A DNA stretch of 16,059 nt from JBBQIY01 sp964553035 (GTDB taxonomy: Bacteria > Verrucomicrobiota > Kiritimatiellia > RFP12 > UBA3636). Of the stretch, positions 7,341-14,154 are shown piece by piece. Location of the stretch: NCBI GenBank assembly GCA_964553035.1, contig CAZKJH010000086.1, positions 1 through 16,059 of the forward strand. The letters are read 5' to 3'. The notes below the pieces were generated by a model. That model did not search any database. It had not been told where the DNA came from and saw nothing but the letters and a program-made list of their open reading frames with translations. Each line of letters begins with the position of its first letter. Position 1 is the stretch's first letter. Both the position numbers and the translations under genes were made by a program.

Positions 7341-7583
7341 TTAGCCACAACCGCATCCTGCTCCGTGCCGATGCCCAGAAGGGCGGCAACCCAAAGCAGA
7401 ACCCGGACATGACGAACATGCTGCAGAAACGACACTCGAACTCGATGTCGAGAATGCCGAGAACTGCTTGCCTACCGCAGAAGAGCCACAAGCCGGACAG
7501 GCCGGTACGACTTCTGAGAGCGTTCGCGCTAAGTGCTCGAACGTTTTTTTACACGATTGACATGAATATTCGTAAATTGGCAT
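7341..7583 (-). CDS. FmdB-family zinc-ribbon protein (CxxC_CxxC_SSSS)
   Basis: An 80-residue protein beginning MPIYEYSCQSC, the hallmark of the FmdB / putative regulatory CxxC_CxxC_SSSS family. Four cysteines (C8, C11, C29, C32) form two CxxC knuckles that should hold one zinc, followed by the serine run STSSSS at 45-50. The tail is unusual in being rich in Cys, Gly and His (AACSSCPGSALGC and ending HRHGAGCGCG), which could bind additional metal. The family is widespread and often called regulatory, but its job is not known. It lies 102 bp upstream of the small lipoprotein gene and 89 bp downstream of the HPr gene, on the same strand. Confidence 0.85.
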   Translation of the reverse strand: MPIYEYSCQSCKKTFEHLARTLSEVVPACPACGSSAVGKQFSAFSTSSSSVVSAACSSCPGSALGCRPSGHRHGAGCGCG

Positions 7584-7672
7584 TTATTCTTTTCCCCACA
7601 CGGATAACCGCATGACAACGAGCGATGATACAGCAGACCACGCTTGCGTGCGCAACCTGCCGTCCAAGCCGA

Positions 7673-7948
7673 TTATTCGTCGGCAATACCGAACCGGTTG
7701 GCGATCAGTTCCGCGATTTCGGCCATCACAAGATTAGCATCATCCCCATCAGCCGTAATCTTAAGAACCGTCCCCACAGGAGCCTCAAGCGTCATGAGAC
7801 CCAAAACACTCTTTCCCGAAACAGAATTACCCGCGTTTTCCACCGTCACTTCGGACATGTATTTCTGGCATACCTTGGCCAACGCACCGGCAGGACGCAC
7901 ATGCATCCCGTATTTGTTAATCAGCACTATTTCTTTAGTAATCGTCAC
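7673..7948 (-). CDS. ptsH: HPr-family phosphocarrier protein
   Basis: A phosphotransferase-system phosphocarrier of 91 residues. The active-site histidine is H16 in the motif GMHVRPAGALA. The second classical position, the regulatory serine region, is present as SGKSVLGLMTL with S47 corresponding to Ser46 of HPr. The start codon is GTG (7948), with GGGAGGA five bases upstream; the gap from the hibernation factor gene is only 10 bp. Neighbourhood with lptB and hpf recalls the proteobacterial lpt-rpoN-hpf-ptsN-ptsO order, so the protein may work as an NPr-like regulator rather than in sugar uptake. No enzyme I, HPr kinase or EII gene is in the window. The symbol is therefore by family, not by proven role. 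Confidence 0.9.
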   Translation of the reverse strand: MTITKEIVLINKYGMHVRPAGALAKVCQKYMSEVTVENAGNSVSGKSVLGLMTLEAPVGTVLKITADGDDANLVMAEIAELIANRFGIADE

Positions 7949-7958
7949 CCTGTCCTCC

Positions 7959-8255
7959 CTACGGTCTTACGTCCTGACGGCGCTGCGCATTCTTGCGCAA
8001 CTGCGCCTCGGCCTTGTCGAAGGCCGCGTTAATTGCTGCCATCATATCGGCGTCTTTATCGGTGCTTTCGACAGTACACTTCTGCCCACCCTGTATAGCA
8101 AGCGTTGCCATGTAGAACGGTCCATCCTTGTCGAGAACAACCCTCACGAACTCAATCGCTGGAAACTTTTCAGATAGTTTTTCCGACTTCTCATGAGCAA
8201 ATTTTTGTAGCGTGTCGCTGATATCCAAATGACGCACGGTTATTTCTATAGCCAT
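7959..8255 (-). CDS. hpf: Short ribosome hibernation promoting factor (HPF/RaiA family)
   Basis: A 98-residue protein of the S30AE/HPF family, which binds in the decoding channel of the 30S subunit and keeps ribosomes inactive in stationary phase. The opening MAIEITVRHLDISDTLQKFAHEKSEKLSEKF, the central strand EFVRVVLDKDG, and the helix DADMMAAINAAFDKAEAQLRK are characteristic. The C-terminal dimerisation domain of long HPF is absent, so it is the short type. The start is backed by a perfect AAGGAGG seven bases upstream. It lies 23 bp downstream of lptB and 10 bp before the HPr gene, clearly in the same operon. Confidence 0.92.
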   Translation of the reverse strand: MAIEITVRHLDISDTLQKFAHEKSEKLSEKFPAIEFVRVVLDKDGPFYMATLAIQGGQKCTVESTDKDADMMAAINAAFDKAEAQLRKNAQRRQDVRP

Positions 8256-8278
8256 TTTATGCCTCCTTTTGTTTAGGG

Positions 8279-9028
8279 TTACATTCTGAACTCTTCACCC
8301 AGATAGCGCTTGCGCACCTCGGGGTCATTAATCAAAACTTCGCTAGACCCTTCCCGCAGGACGAGCCCCTCATAGAGCAGGTACGCTCGATCCACCACCG
8401 AGAGCGTCTCTCGCACATTGTGATCCGTAATAAGAATACCATAGCCACTCGCCTGTAAATCTCGAATAATTTGCTGAATGTCGGATACTGCCAGCGGATC
8501 GACACCAGCAAAGGGCTCGTCCAACATCAGAATAGCAGGGTTTTGGACAAGCGCACGCGCAATTTCCAATTTCCGCCGCTCTCCACCGCTAAGCGTGAAA
8601 GCCTTCTGCTTCGCCACTCTCGTGAGATTAAACTCGTCAAGCAACTCCGCAAGCCGCGTCTTGCGCTGAGCACGAGAGATCGAAAGCGTTTCGAGAATCG
8701 CAATAATATTCTGCTCTACTGTCAAACGTCGGAAGATGGAGGGCTCCTGGGCCAAGTAGCCAAGTCCCGACTGCGCACGCTTGTATACAGGGTATTTGGT
8801 AATATCTGTTCCTTCAAAAATAATCTCGCCAGACTCAGGACGCACCAAACCGACGATCATGTAGAATGTCGTCGTCTTACCCGCACCGTTAGGGCCAAGC
8901 AAACCAACAACCTCGCCGCGGTCGATGTGAATGCTCACTCCGCCCACCACCTTGCGGCCTTTATAGCTCTTCTCAAGGTTGCGAGATTCTAGCGTGTACT
9001 TGTGCGTGTTTTTCTGTTCGTCGCCCAT
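8279..9028 (-). CDS. lptB: LPS export ABC transporter ATP-binding protein LptB
   Basis: The cytoplasmic ATPase of the LptB2FG complex that extracts lipopolysaccharide from the inner membrane and drives it along the Lpt bridge. All ABC motifs are present: Walker A GPNGAGKTT (45-53), Q-loop Q94 in YLAQEPSIFRRLTV, signature LSGGERR (146-152), Walker B AILMLDEP (165-172), and the switch histidine H203 in ITDHNVRE. YLAQE and EPFAGVDP are typical of LptB. The start is uncertain: ATG at 9028 or the in-frame TTG at 9037 that directly follows the lptA stop and has GGGGA at better spacing. Either way lptA and lptB are coupled. LptF and LptG genes are not in the window. Confidence 0.95.
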   Translation of the reverse strand: MGDEQKNTHKYTLESRNLEKSYKGRKVVGGVSIHIDRGEVVGLLGPNGAGKTTTFYMIVGLVRPESGEIIFEGTDITKYPVYKRAQSGLGYLAQEPSIFRRLTVEQNIIAILETLSISRAQRKTRLAELLDEFNLTRVAKQKAFTLSGGERRKLEIARALVQNPAILMLDEPFAGVDPLAVSDIQQIIRDLQASGYGILITDHNVRETLSVVDRAYLLYEGLVLREGSSEVLINDPEVRKRYLGEEFRM

Positions 9029-9037
9029 ATCAATCAA

Positions 9038-9547
9038 TCATTTCCCCAGTTCTTTAAGCGTCGAGGGTTTCGCCTCAAGTCGGACGGCCGACTCGACCAC
9101 TACCCGCTGTTCTTTCAGCCAAATCGACATTTTGTCGCCAGTGATCCTGTTCTCACCTTTCGTCACGAGAGGATTATCATTCTGGATCAGAACTTGCGAA
9201 TTCTTGCTGGTGTACGTCGCCTTTCCGCAACGCGCCGTCATATCGCCGCTCTTGAGGAAAACGTTTCCAACCGCATCCACGCGCTTGACTTCATTCGTAT
9301 TCTCAAAGAACACCAGCATCTTGTCAGCCTTCAGCGTAAATTCCGGGTCGGTCACGACCACATGTCCATCGAAAAGAGCAATGAATTCCTTGTAGTCGAA
9401 CTCAAGCTTGTCCGAGGTAATCACCGTCGGCCCCGCATTCGGATCCCGTTTCTTACTGCCGAAAACCTCATTGGGTGTAGCTCCCGAAGCACGGATCACA
9501 AAGGCTATCAGCAATGCCATCACTAAAATTCTTGTCATTTTTTTCAT
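9038..9547 (-). CDS. lptA: LPS transport periplasmic protein LptA (OstA-like)
   Basis: A 169-residue periplasmic protein of the OstA/LptA family, the beta-jellyroll bridge that carries LPS across the periplasm. Residues 1-22 are a signal peptide (MKKMTRILVMALLIAFVIRA, then SGA). The domain begins at VITSDKLEFDYKEFIALFDGHVVVTDPEF, the standard OstA pattern of 'restore the form, then strand, then GxVxV', and repeats as RVDAVGNVFLKSGDMTARCGKATYT and NRITGDKMSIWLKEQRVVVES. The ATG at 9547 shares one base with the stop of the upstream LptC-like gene (TAATG), which shows translational coupling. A second in-frame ATG lies at 9538. Confidence 0.88.
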   Translation of the reverse strand: MKKMTRILVMALLIAFVIRASGATPNEVFGSKKRDPNAGPTVITSDKLEFDYKEFIALFDGHVVVTDPEFTLKADKMLVFFENTNEVKRVDAVGNVFLKSGDMTARCGKATYTSKNSQVLIQNDNPLVTKGENRITGDKMSIWLKEQRVVVESAVRLEAKPSTLKELGK

Positions 9548-10044
9548 TATAATCCTTCCACAGCACTTTTTCCGCCGCGATCCAAAACAAGCACGGCATT
9601 CGTTTCAATTCTCACAATGTTCAATTTCGCAACCCAGTAAAGATTCGTTCCGCTGAGCTTGACGCCATCCTTTTCCAGATAAACCCGACCATAACAGTTC
9701 GCCGTCATCTCCTTCTGGTTAAAATCGCCCCGCTCGGCTCCCGCAACACCGTTGGTCGTGCCATCCTCCGACATCATAAAAACGCGGATGTTACCTTCTC
9801 CCGATACGCCAACGTCAGTCATCCACGCCCGGTCTGCCAGGAGCATCGACTGCACTCGCCCGTTCTCATGCCGCTGAAGCGGAAGCCTCAGTCCCTCAAT
9901 CTTTTGCGCCGTGGGTGTTATGCCCTGCGCCACAGCACTGGCTACAGCAAACACTGAAATCAGCCCAACGGTCACCGCGAACGGCCAAACCATACGGCGT
10001 TCCTTTACAGATTCGTTGTTTTTCTTTCTCCCTCGTTTCACCAT
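9547..10044 (-). CDS. LptC/OstA-like membrane-anchored protein
   Basis: A 165-residue protein with a basic N-terminus, one membrane-spanning or signal segment (about residues 19-41), and a beta-rich domain. Strands such as AERGDFNQKEMTANCYGRVYLEKDGVKLSGTNLYW resemble the LptC/OstA pattern, in which one strand carries the 'A-x-x-G-x-V' turn. Position before lptA and lptB is that of lptC, the inner-membrane partner that passes LPS from LptFG to LptA. Similarity is weaker than for its neighbours, so the call rests partly on context. The ATG at 10044 has AAGGAAAG upstream. It appears to be the first gene of the long minus-strand operon. Confidence 0.7.
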   Translation of the reverse strand: MVKRGRKKNNESVKERRMVWPFAVTVGLISVFAVASAVAQGITPTAQKIEGLRLPLQRHENGRVQSMLLADRAWMTDVGVSGEGNIRVFMMSEDGTTNGVAGAERGDFNQKEMTANCYGRVYLEKDGVKLSGTNLYWVAKLNIVRIETNAVLVLDRGGKSAVEGL

Positions 10045-10084
10045 CGCATTCTTTCCTTAAAAAAATCCCTTTGGCAGCGTAAAC

Positions 10085-10102
10085 CTCCATTTTTTGATGG
10101 AG
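10085..10102 (-). promoter_or_regulatory. Leader hairpin before the lpt operon
   Basis: CTCCAT and ATGGAG form a perfect 6-bp stem around a 6-base loop, in the predicted 5' untranslated leader about 40 bases before the first start codon. On the minus strand no T-run follows, so it is not a terminator. It could affect mRNA stability or be chance. Confidence 0.3.
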
Positions 10103-10126
10103 ATCGCTGTTGAAAACCATTGTGCC

Positions 10127-10154
10127 ATAATAATGGCTGAATATCAACGTTCAA
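10127..10154 (-). promoter_or_regulatory. Candidate sigma-70 promoter of the lpt operon
   Basis: Read on the minus strand: TTGAAC (10154-10149), a 16-base spacer, then TATTAT (10132-10127). The -10 matches consensus in five of six bases and the -35 in four. Transcription would begin near 10120, giving a leader of about 75 bases. Confidence 0.5.
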
Positions 10155-10222
10155 ACCTAAGGTATACATAACAGATAAAAACGGAGTATTTGAATAGTGC
10201 GAAGCAAGGCTCAGGGCACAGT

Positions 10223-10377
10223 CGTCCCGGCCAGCCGCATTCGGGACGCGAATCTCGCGTCGCCGCGTCGTTTCCCTGGCTGAGGAGCATCCTCGCCCAA
10301 GATTGTGGACAACTGCGGGTTGGCAGGCTCTGTAGGTGCGATCGGGGATCGCGGACGCTTCCGGCCTCAACGAGGCC
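10223..10377. repeat. Chain of five short perfect hairpins
   Basis: Five inverted repeats follow one another: 10223-10248 (7-bp stem, 12-base loop), 10245-10261 (GACGCGA/TCGCGTC, loop ATC), 10282-10294 (GAGGA/TCCTC, loop GCA, with three more pairs beyond a bulged T), 10338-10352 (GCGATC/GATCGC, loop GGG), and 10363-10377 (GGCCTC/GAGGCC, loop AAC). The first two overlap by four bases and exclude each other. Four of the five have three-base loops. This looks like a composite intergenic palindromic repeat rather than coding DNA. Confidence 0.6.
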
Positions 10378-10390
10378 AGCCACAGGGGAA

Positions 10391-10423
10391 AGTAGCGAGT
10401 GGATAGTTGCGAGTAGCGAGTGG
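10391..10423. repeat. 12-bp direct repeat
   Basis: AGTAGCGAGTGG occurs at 10391-10402 and 10412-10423, a period of 21 bases. Confidence 0.6.
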
Positions 10424-10624
10424 CACCTGAAGCTGCGATCGATGATGGCGGACACGAAATACGGCGAGGACGCTGCGTTTCCCTCTTGCTTAAGATCTGT
10501 GTCAAAGTATCAAAAGAAGATATTGTAATCTCGACTTTAACTTTGTTCAAGATTATTGCGCACAGGCAAGATGCCTATGCTCCCAGTGCTTGGTGAACCG
10601 CAGCGGCGCAAATTAAGGCTTAAA

Positions 10625-10792
10625 CGCAAAGATCGCTAAGGTTACGCAAAGCTCGCAAAAGAAGGACTATCGACCATGGACCATGGACTGTCAGGGATTA
10701 CCTCAGCCAAACTACGCCCTACCCACTCTCTCCAACCACTGTATCTGTTTAATCTTGTCTGAACTCTTCGCGCCCTTTGCGAGTCCCTTGCG
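10625..10792. repeat. GCAAAG-type short repeats in inverted arrangement
   Basis: On the left, CGCAAAG or close variants stand at 10625, 10634, 10645 and 10654. On the right, the reverse complements (CTTCGCG, CTTTGCG, CCTTGCG) stand at 10766, 10775 and 10786. The two arms are imperfect inverted copies around a centre of about 100 bases that contains a tandem ATGGACC-type motif near 10673-10688. The spacing is irregular and units are too short for CRISPR. Confidence 0.5.
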
Positions 10793-10859
10793 CTCTTGGC
10801 ATTAAAATTCTTAGCCACGACAAACAAAAAAGCTTCTTGCCCTTCTGGTGAAAACGTTT

Positions 10860-11012
10860 AACCACGGAAGCAGAAAATGAGTCGTAGCGCAGGTCTTCGA
10901 TCTCGAAGCCGCTCTTGAGATAGTTGAAAAAGCTTTCGATGAGCCAGCGTAATTCGTAGATGCGCACCACCTTGGCGATTTGCTCTTGTGTATCAATTCT
11001 GAGATAACCCAA
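10860..11012 (-). pseudogene. C-terminal fragment of an IS4-type DDE transposase
   Basis: The minus-strand reading IAKVVRIYELRW, followed by LIESFFNYLKSGFEIEDLRYDS, carries the IS4-family signature Y-x2-R-x3-E-x6-K exactly; its glutamate is the third catalytic acid of the DDE triad. The two upstream catalytic aspartates are absent, and a stop lies in frame at 11040-11042. Downstream, the reading enters the GCAAAG repeat near 10815 and loses all resemblance. No ATG is available in frame; only a TTG at 11012. This is therefore a dead remnant, truncated on both sides, without visible terminal inverted repeats. It shows that a mobile element once inserted at this border. Confidence 0.75.
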
Positions 11013-11116
11013 TTTAAAAGTTTGCCAAGGTATTGAGGGTTATGGTATTTTCCAACTCCGTCGATCAAAAATGAATGCCTGTTGATGGGTAAGCAGCAGG
11101 GAAACAATCGGAACTT

Positions 11117-11431
11117 GTGCTAGAGCATGAAACTAAACATCACGATCAGTTTAAGGAATATTATGCCGACCCGCTTAGGCATGCTATTGACAAGTTGAAT
11201 GTATCGTATCACTATGAATATTGTTCGTTGGCTTTTGATTTATCCGATGCTCAGGCTTTTCTTGATCGAGCACAGGCAGATGCCATTTTTACTCACAACC
11301 AACGGTACGCTAGAGTAACCGATCTTTTTGAGTCTTGGAGTTCTTATAAGGCCGCTGCCAATGAATTGGATGTTAGTGATTATGCGTTGATCGACAGTGC
11401 TATGCCAACTAACCTTAGAATTCGTGATTAG
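11117..11431 (+). CDS. Small HExxH-containing ORF, probably 5'-truncated metallopeptidase-like gene
   Basis: The 104-residue reading starts at a GTG and opens with LEHETKHHDQFKEYYADPL. HETKH (residues 4-8) matches the zinc-binding HExxH motif in a helix, as in small secreted zincin-like proteins, with hydrophobic residues in suitable places before it. I do not recognise the family. The frame stays open upstream to 11093 without a start or a ribosome-binding site, and the protein has no signal peptide. The zinc helix would be at the extreme N-terminus, so the gene has very likely lost its 5' part next to the transposase remnant. The 3' end is intact and 8 bp from the next gene, whose ribosome-binding site overlaps its stop. 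It may be a decaying pseudogene. The remainder is hydrophilic and helical with no clear motif. Confidence 0.5.
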   Translation: MLEHETKHHDQFKEYYADPLRHAIDKLNVSYHYEYCSLAFDLSDAQAFLDRAQADAIFTHNQRYARVTDLFESWSSYKAAANELDVSDYALIDSAMPTNLRIRD

Positions 11432-11439
11432 GAGTTTAT

Positions 11440-12672
11440 ATGAAAAGATTTTTTTTAAGTTTTATCGGTTGTCTGTGTTTGTGTTGCGGTTCATCTATGG
11501 CAGAGGGAACCAGTCATAAAGGTGCTTGGGCTGATATTAATTACAGATCTATGCTTCTTTTTGATGAATTGTCAGGTAGGTTGCTGGACATCGTGGTTCC
11601 ACAGGAATACCAGTCGCCATTTCAGTTGCGTGAGCAGGGGGTTTCTGGCCATGTCACAGGATTTCAAAACGATATTGATATAAAACGGTCTCCCGTTCCG
11701 ATGAAACTCGAACTGGGGGTAACCAACGTGGTGAAAATGAAAATTTTGCCCCTTGAATTCGTAAGGCCTAAGGTTATCGCTGACTACAGCGTTTCGATGA
11801 GGGGAAACGAGTTCACTGGAGAAAGCTGTTTTTTATGGGATGCAGATGAATGGAAAAACGTTCCTGTCGAACTGAGTGCCCGGAAGGAAGTGATCATTTC
11901 TTCCCGTGGACATGGAGAGGCAAGTATACATTACGGCAAACCAATTCCTGCCGAGAACAAGATTGTGCTCGATAAGGCGTTATGGCAGAGTCTTGTTGTA
12001 CGGCAGACGAAATGCAGCCCTGAATCATTTTATGCACCCAAATATGTAAATGAAGCGAATAAACAATACCGAAAGACAAAGCTGGATCTTGTCCGTTTAG
12101 ATGATGATCGGTTGAAGACGGTCGGGGACGACACTGTCTTTGAGATGTTGCTTGACCGCAGTTCCGGATATCTGGCTGTGTACATCCGTTATCAGAACAA
12201 GGACGAGCCGAAGGATATCGACGTATCCGTAATCAGAAAAATGATCGACCCCGACGAACTGACTGCTGTCGTTTGGGATTATTGGGTTCGTCCAGGCACC
12301 GAGCCTGGGCGAAGGCTTAAGTCTGAAAAGGCGGCCGATCTTGCGAACAAGACCCAATCGAAAACTCAGGGAGATGGGGACGACACGAGCTTTACCATAC
12401 GCGTCAACCAAGTTTTCGGCACGGTGCGTCCAATCTGGGAGCTGGAAATCTGGGCGGAATTGGGGCGGCGCATTCAGGAAAGTAAAAAACCGTATATCCT
12501 CGCTTTCAATGAGGAGGATATTAAAGAGCTGAAGCAACCAGAAATATCGCAGACGTATCTGGTGGTTTCACCCGAACTCTACAAGGCGATGGAGGTTCTG
12601 CGGGAGACATCGGATAAGACGACGCGATTGGAAGACGAGCGCGAGCCGCTGAAGGGAATGCTGTCGCAATGA
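11440..12672 (+). CDS. Secreted protein of unknown family, paralog A
   Basis: A 410-residue exported protein that I do not recognise. Residues 1-21 form a signal peptide (MKRFFLSFIGCLCLCC...SMA, then EG). The mature part shares all major blocks with paralog B at 12913: LLFDELSGRLLDIVVP, SPFQLREQGV, IADYSVSMRGNEFTG, WDADEWKNVP, LAVYIRYQNKDEPKD, and VNQVFGTVRPIWELEIW. It ends in a charged helix. The middle (about 150-205) differs most between the two. Beta-strand-rich text with many Asp, Trp and Tyr suggests a globular extracytoplasmic domain. TAGGAG lies five bases before the ATG and overlaps the stop of the preceding ORF. Its stop codon overlaps an ATG (ATGA), the same junction as behind paralog B. 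No catalytic motif is apparent, so I assign no function. Confidence 0.8.
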   Translation: MKRFFLSFIGCLCLCCGSSMAEGTSHKGAWADINYRSMLLFDELSGRLLDIVVPQEYQSPFQLREQGVSGHVTGFQNDIDIKRSPVPMKLELGVTNVVKMKILPLEFVRPKVIADYSVSMRGNEFTGESCFLWDADEWKNVPVELSARKEVIISSRGHGEASIHYGKPIPAENKIVLDKALWQSLVVRQTKCSPESFYAPKYVNEANKQYRKTKLDLVRLDDDRLKTVGDDTVFEMLLDRSSGYLAVYIRYQNKDEPKDIDVSVIRKMIDPDELTAVVWDYWVRPGTEPGRRLKSEKAADLANKTQSKTQGDGDDTSFTIRVNQVFGTVRPIWELEIWAELGRRIQESKKPYILAFNEEDIKELKQPEISQTYLVVSPELYKAMEVLRETSDKTTRLEDEREPLKGMLSQ

Positions 12673-12920
12673 CGATGAAAATGTTGCGTACAGTCGACGG
12701 GAACCCTCTGTTTCGCATCATGTATGTCCACATTTGCCTGAAGGAAGGCGATGCGCCGGGAGTCGATGACCTTTTTTCTGGCCTTTCAGAAACAGCCTAT
12801 GGGGGGTACTTACCGGATTACCCCAAAATTCCCGATGTTACTGGGGATCCGACAGTATCACCTTCGACGCAAAAGCCATGTGAAAGATGTCACACTGGAA
12901 CAGTCAGTTGTAATGAATAG
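12669..12920 (+). pseudogene. Start remnant of a lost TPR-gene copy, then unplaced sequence
   Basis: Behind paralog A the bases AATGACGATGAAA repeat exactly the junction behind paralog B, where they open the TPR-like gene at 14151. Here the reading begins MTMKML, against MTMKLL there, and then diverges completely: no signal peptide and no helical repeats follow. An ORF of 83 codons remains open but reads like no protein. A second frame from 12751 is also open and runs into paralog B. I interpret the first about 20 bases as the residue of a duplicated TPR gene and the rest as degraded or foreign sequence. Confidence 0.4.
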
Positions 12921-14154
12921 AAATCTCATGAAAAGTATTATCATTGCTATTATCGCATGCCTGTCCCTAGGTCTGTTGTGCTCCAAGGCCGATGAAGGCA
13001 ACTATAAAGGCGCAGGGGCCGATGACAATTACAAGACCGTGCTGTTGTTCGATGACCTGTCCGGGAGACTGATTGACACTGTGATCCCAGACATGCACCA
13101 AGTGCCTTTTCAATTACGTGATCAAGGTGTTCCAAGCCATATCACGGGGTTCGAGCGGCACATTCATATCAAGCGGATTCCAGTCCCTATGGTTCCTGGA
13201 CAAGTGAGAAAAATCCCCTATAGAATGCTGGGCATTGAGCCTGGAAGACCAAAGTTCATTGCGGACTACAGCTTGTCAATGAGACAAAACGAATTCACGG
13301 GGGGAAGTTGCTTCATCTGGGACATCGATGAATGGAAAGACATTCCAGAGGAGCTGAAAAAGCAAAAGGAGTTGTTCATTTACTCTCGCATCTCCAATCA
13401 GGTAAATTGGCGTATCAACACGATAAATTCTCCTAGTGATTCAATCTTGCTCGATAAGGTGCTCTATAATTTGCTCTTCACCCAAATGACGAAATACCAC
13501 CCCGAGCTTTTTTACGCGCCGAAGTCTGGAAACGAGGGCAATAAAAACTACCGAAAAACAAAGCTTGACTTGGCCCGCCACGACGACGGGAGGCTTAAGA
13601 CATCTGGTGACGGCTACGTGTTCGAGATCCTCCTCGACCGCAGTACGGGCTGTTTGGCTGTTTACATTCGCTATCAGAACAAGGACGAGCCGAAGGATAT
13701 GGATGTATCCGACATCAGAGCGATGATCGATCCTGACAGGCTTAATGCCGTGGTTTGCAACTATTGGGTCAATCCGGACACCAACTCATGCCGGAAAATC
13801 ACATCCACGAAGTCTGATGATGATGCGAAGAGCGCACCAACAGGAAGCAATGAAACCGCAGAGGACACCAGCTTCACGATCCGTGTCAACCAAGTTTTTG
13901 GCACGGTGCGTCCGATCTGGGAGCTTGAGATCTGGGAGGAGCTGGGCCGACGCATCAAGGAAAGCCGGCAAGCGTACATCCTCTATTTCAATGACGAGGA
14001 CATCCAAGACCTGAAGAAGCCGGAGATTTCGCAGAACTATCTCGTGGTCACCGAGTCGCTGTACGCCGCGATGGAGACCCTGCGACAAGCAGCAGAGAAG
14101 GAAAAGAAACTCAATGATGAACGCGAGTCGCTGAAGGGAATGATGTCGGAATGA
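12913..14154 (+). CDS. Secreted protein of unknown family, paralog B
   Basis: A second member of the unknown family, 413 residues from this start. The signal peptide is KSIIIAIIACLSLGLLCSKA, then DEG. Conserved blocks in order are LLFDDLSGRLIDTVIP, PFQLRDQGVPSHITGF, IADYSLSMRQNEFTGGSCF, IDEWKDIPEEL, YRKTKLDLARHDDGRLKT, IRYQNKDEPKDMDVSDIRAMIDPD, and FTIRVNQVFGTVRPIWELEIWEELGRRI, followed by a charged C-terminal helix. The frame is open back to 12751, but that adds 54 residues ahead of the signal peptide. I chose the ATG at 12913; the ATG at 12928 matches the start of paralog A equally well, and neither has a strong ribosome-binding site. Its stop overlaps the start of the TPR-like gene by ATGA, so the two products are made together. 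Confidence 0.8.
   Translation: MNRNLMKSIIIAIIACLSLGLLCSKADEGNYKGAGADDNYKTVLLFDDLSGRLIDTVIPDMHQVPFQLRDQGVPSHITGFERHIHIKRIPVPMVPGQVRKIPYRMLGIEPGRPKFIADYSLSMRQNEFTGGSCFIWDIDEWKDIPEELKKQKELFIYSRISNQVNWRINTINSPSDSILLDKVLYNLLFTQMTKYHPELFYAPKSGNEGNKNYRKTKLDLARHDDGRLKTSGDGYVFEILLDRSTGCLAVYIRYQNKDEPKDMDVSDIRAMIDPDRLNAVVCNYWVNPDTNSCRKITSTKSDDDAKSAPTGSNETAEDTSFTIRVNQVFGTVRPIWELEIWEELGRRIKESRQAYILYFNDEDIQDLKKPEISQNYLVVTESLYAAMETLRQAAEKEKKLNDERESLKGMMSE

Larger units (their letters stand above)
10155..11092. other. Long gene-poor region: hairpins, short repeats, transposase scrap
   Basis: Nearly 1 kb with no intact gene. In order from the left it contains five short perfect hairpins (10223-10377), a 12-bp direct repeat (10391-10423), a CACAGGCA/TGCCTATG hairpin (10561-10579), GCAAAG-type repeats in opposite orientations (10625-10660 and 10766-10792), and a transposase fragment (about 10860-11012). 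ORFs read here contain arginine-, serine- and cysteine-rich text with no domain and are products of the repeats. It separates the core envelope operon from the plus-strand accessory cluster. Confidence 0.6.

Noticed and set aside
10038..10550. 170-codon minus-strand ORF upstream of the lpt genes
   Set aside because: It crosses the hairpin chain and the direct repeat, overlaps the proposed promoter and the next gene's start, and reads like no protein.
10625..10792. CRISPR array
   Set aside because: Units are 7 bp, spaced 9-11 bases, and lie in opposite orientations; there are no spacers of uniform length and no cas gene.
10642..10827. 61-codon minus-strand ORF
   Set aside because: Its text (SARDSQRARRV and similar) is simply the translation of the GCAAAG-type repeats.
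12751..12912. Longer N-terminus for paralog B
   Set aside because: It places 54 residues ahead of the signal peptide, has no counterpart in paralog A, and lies in the degraded spacer.
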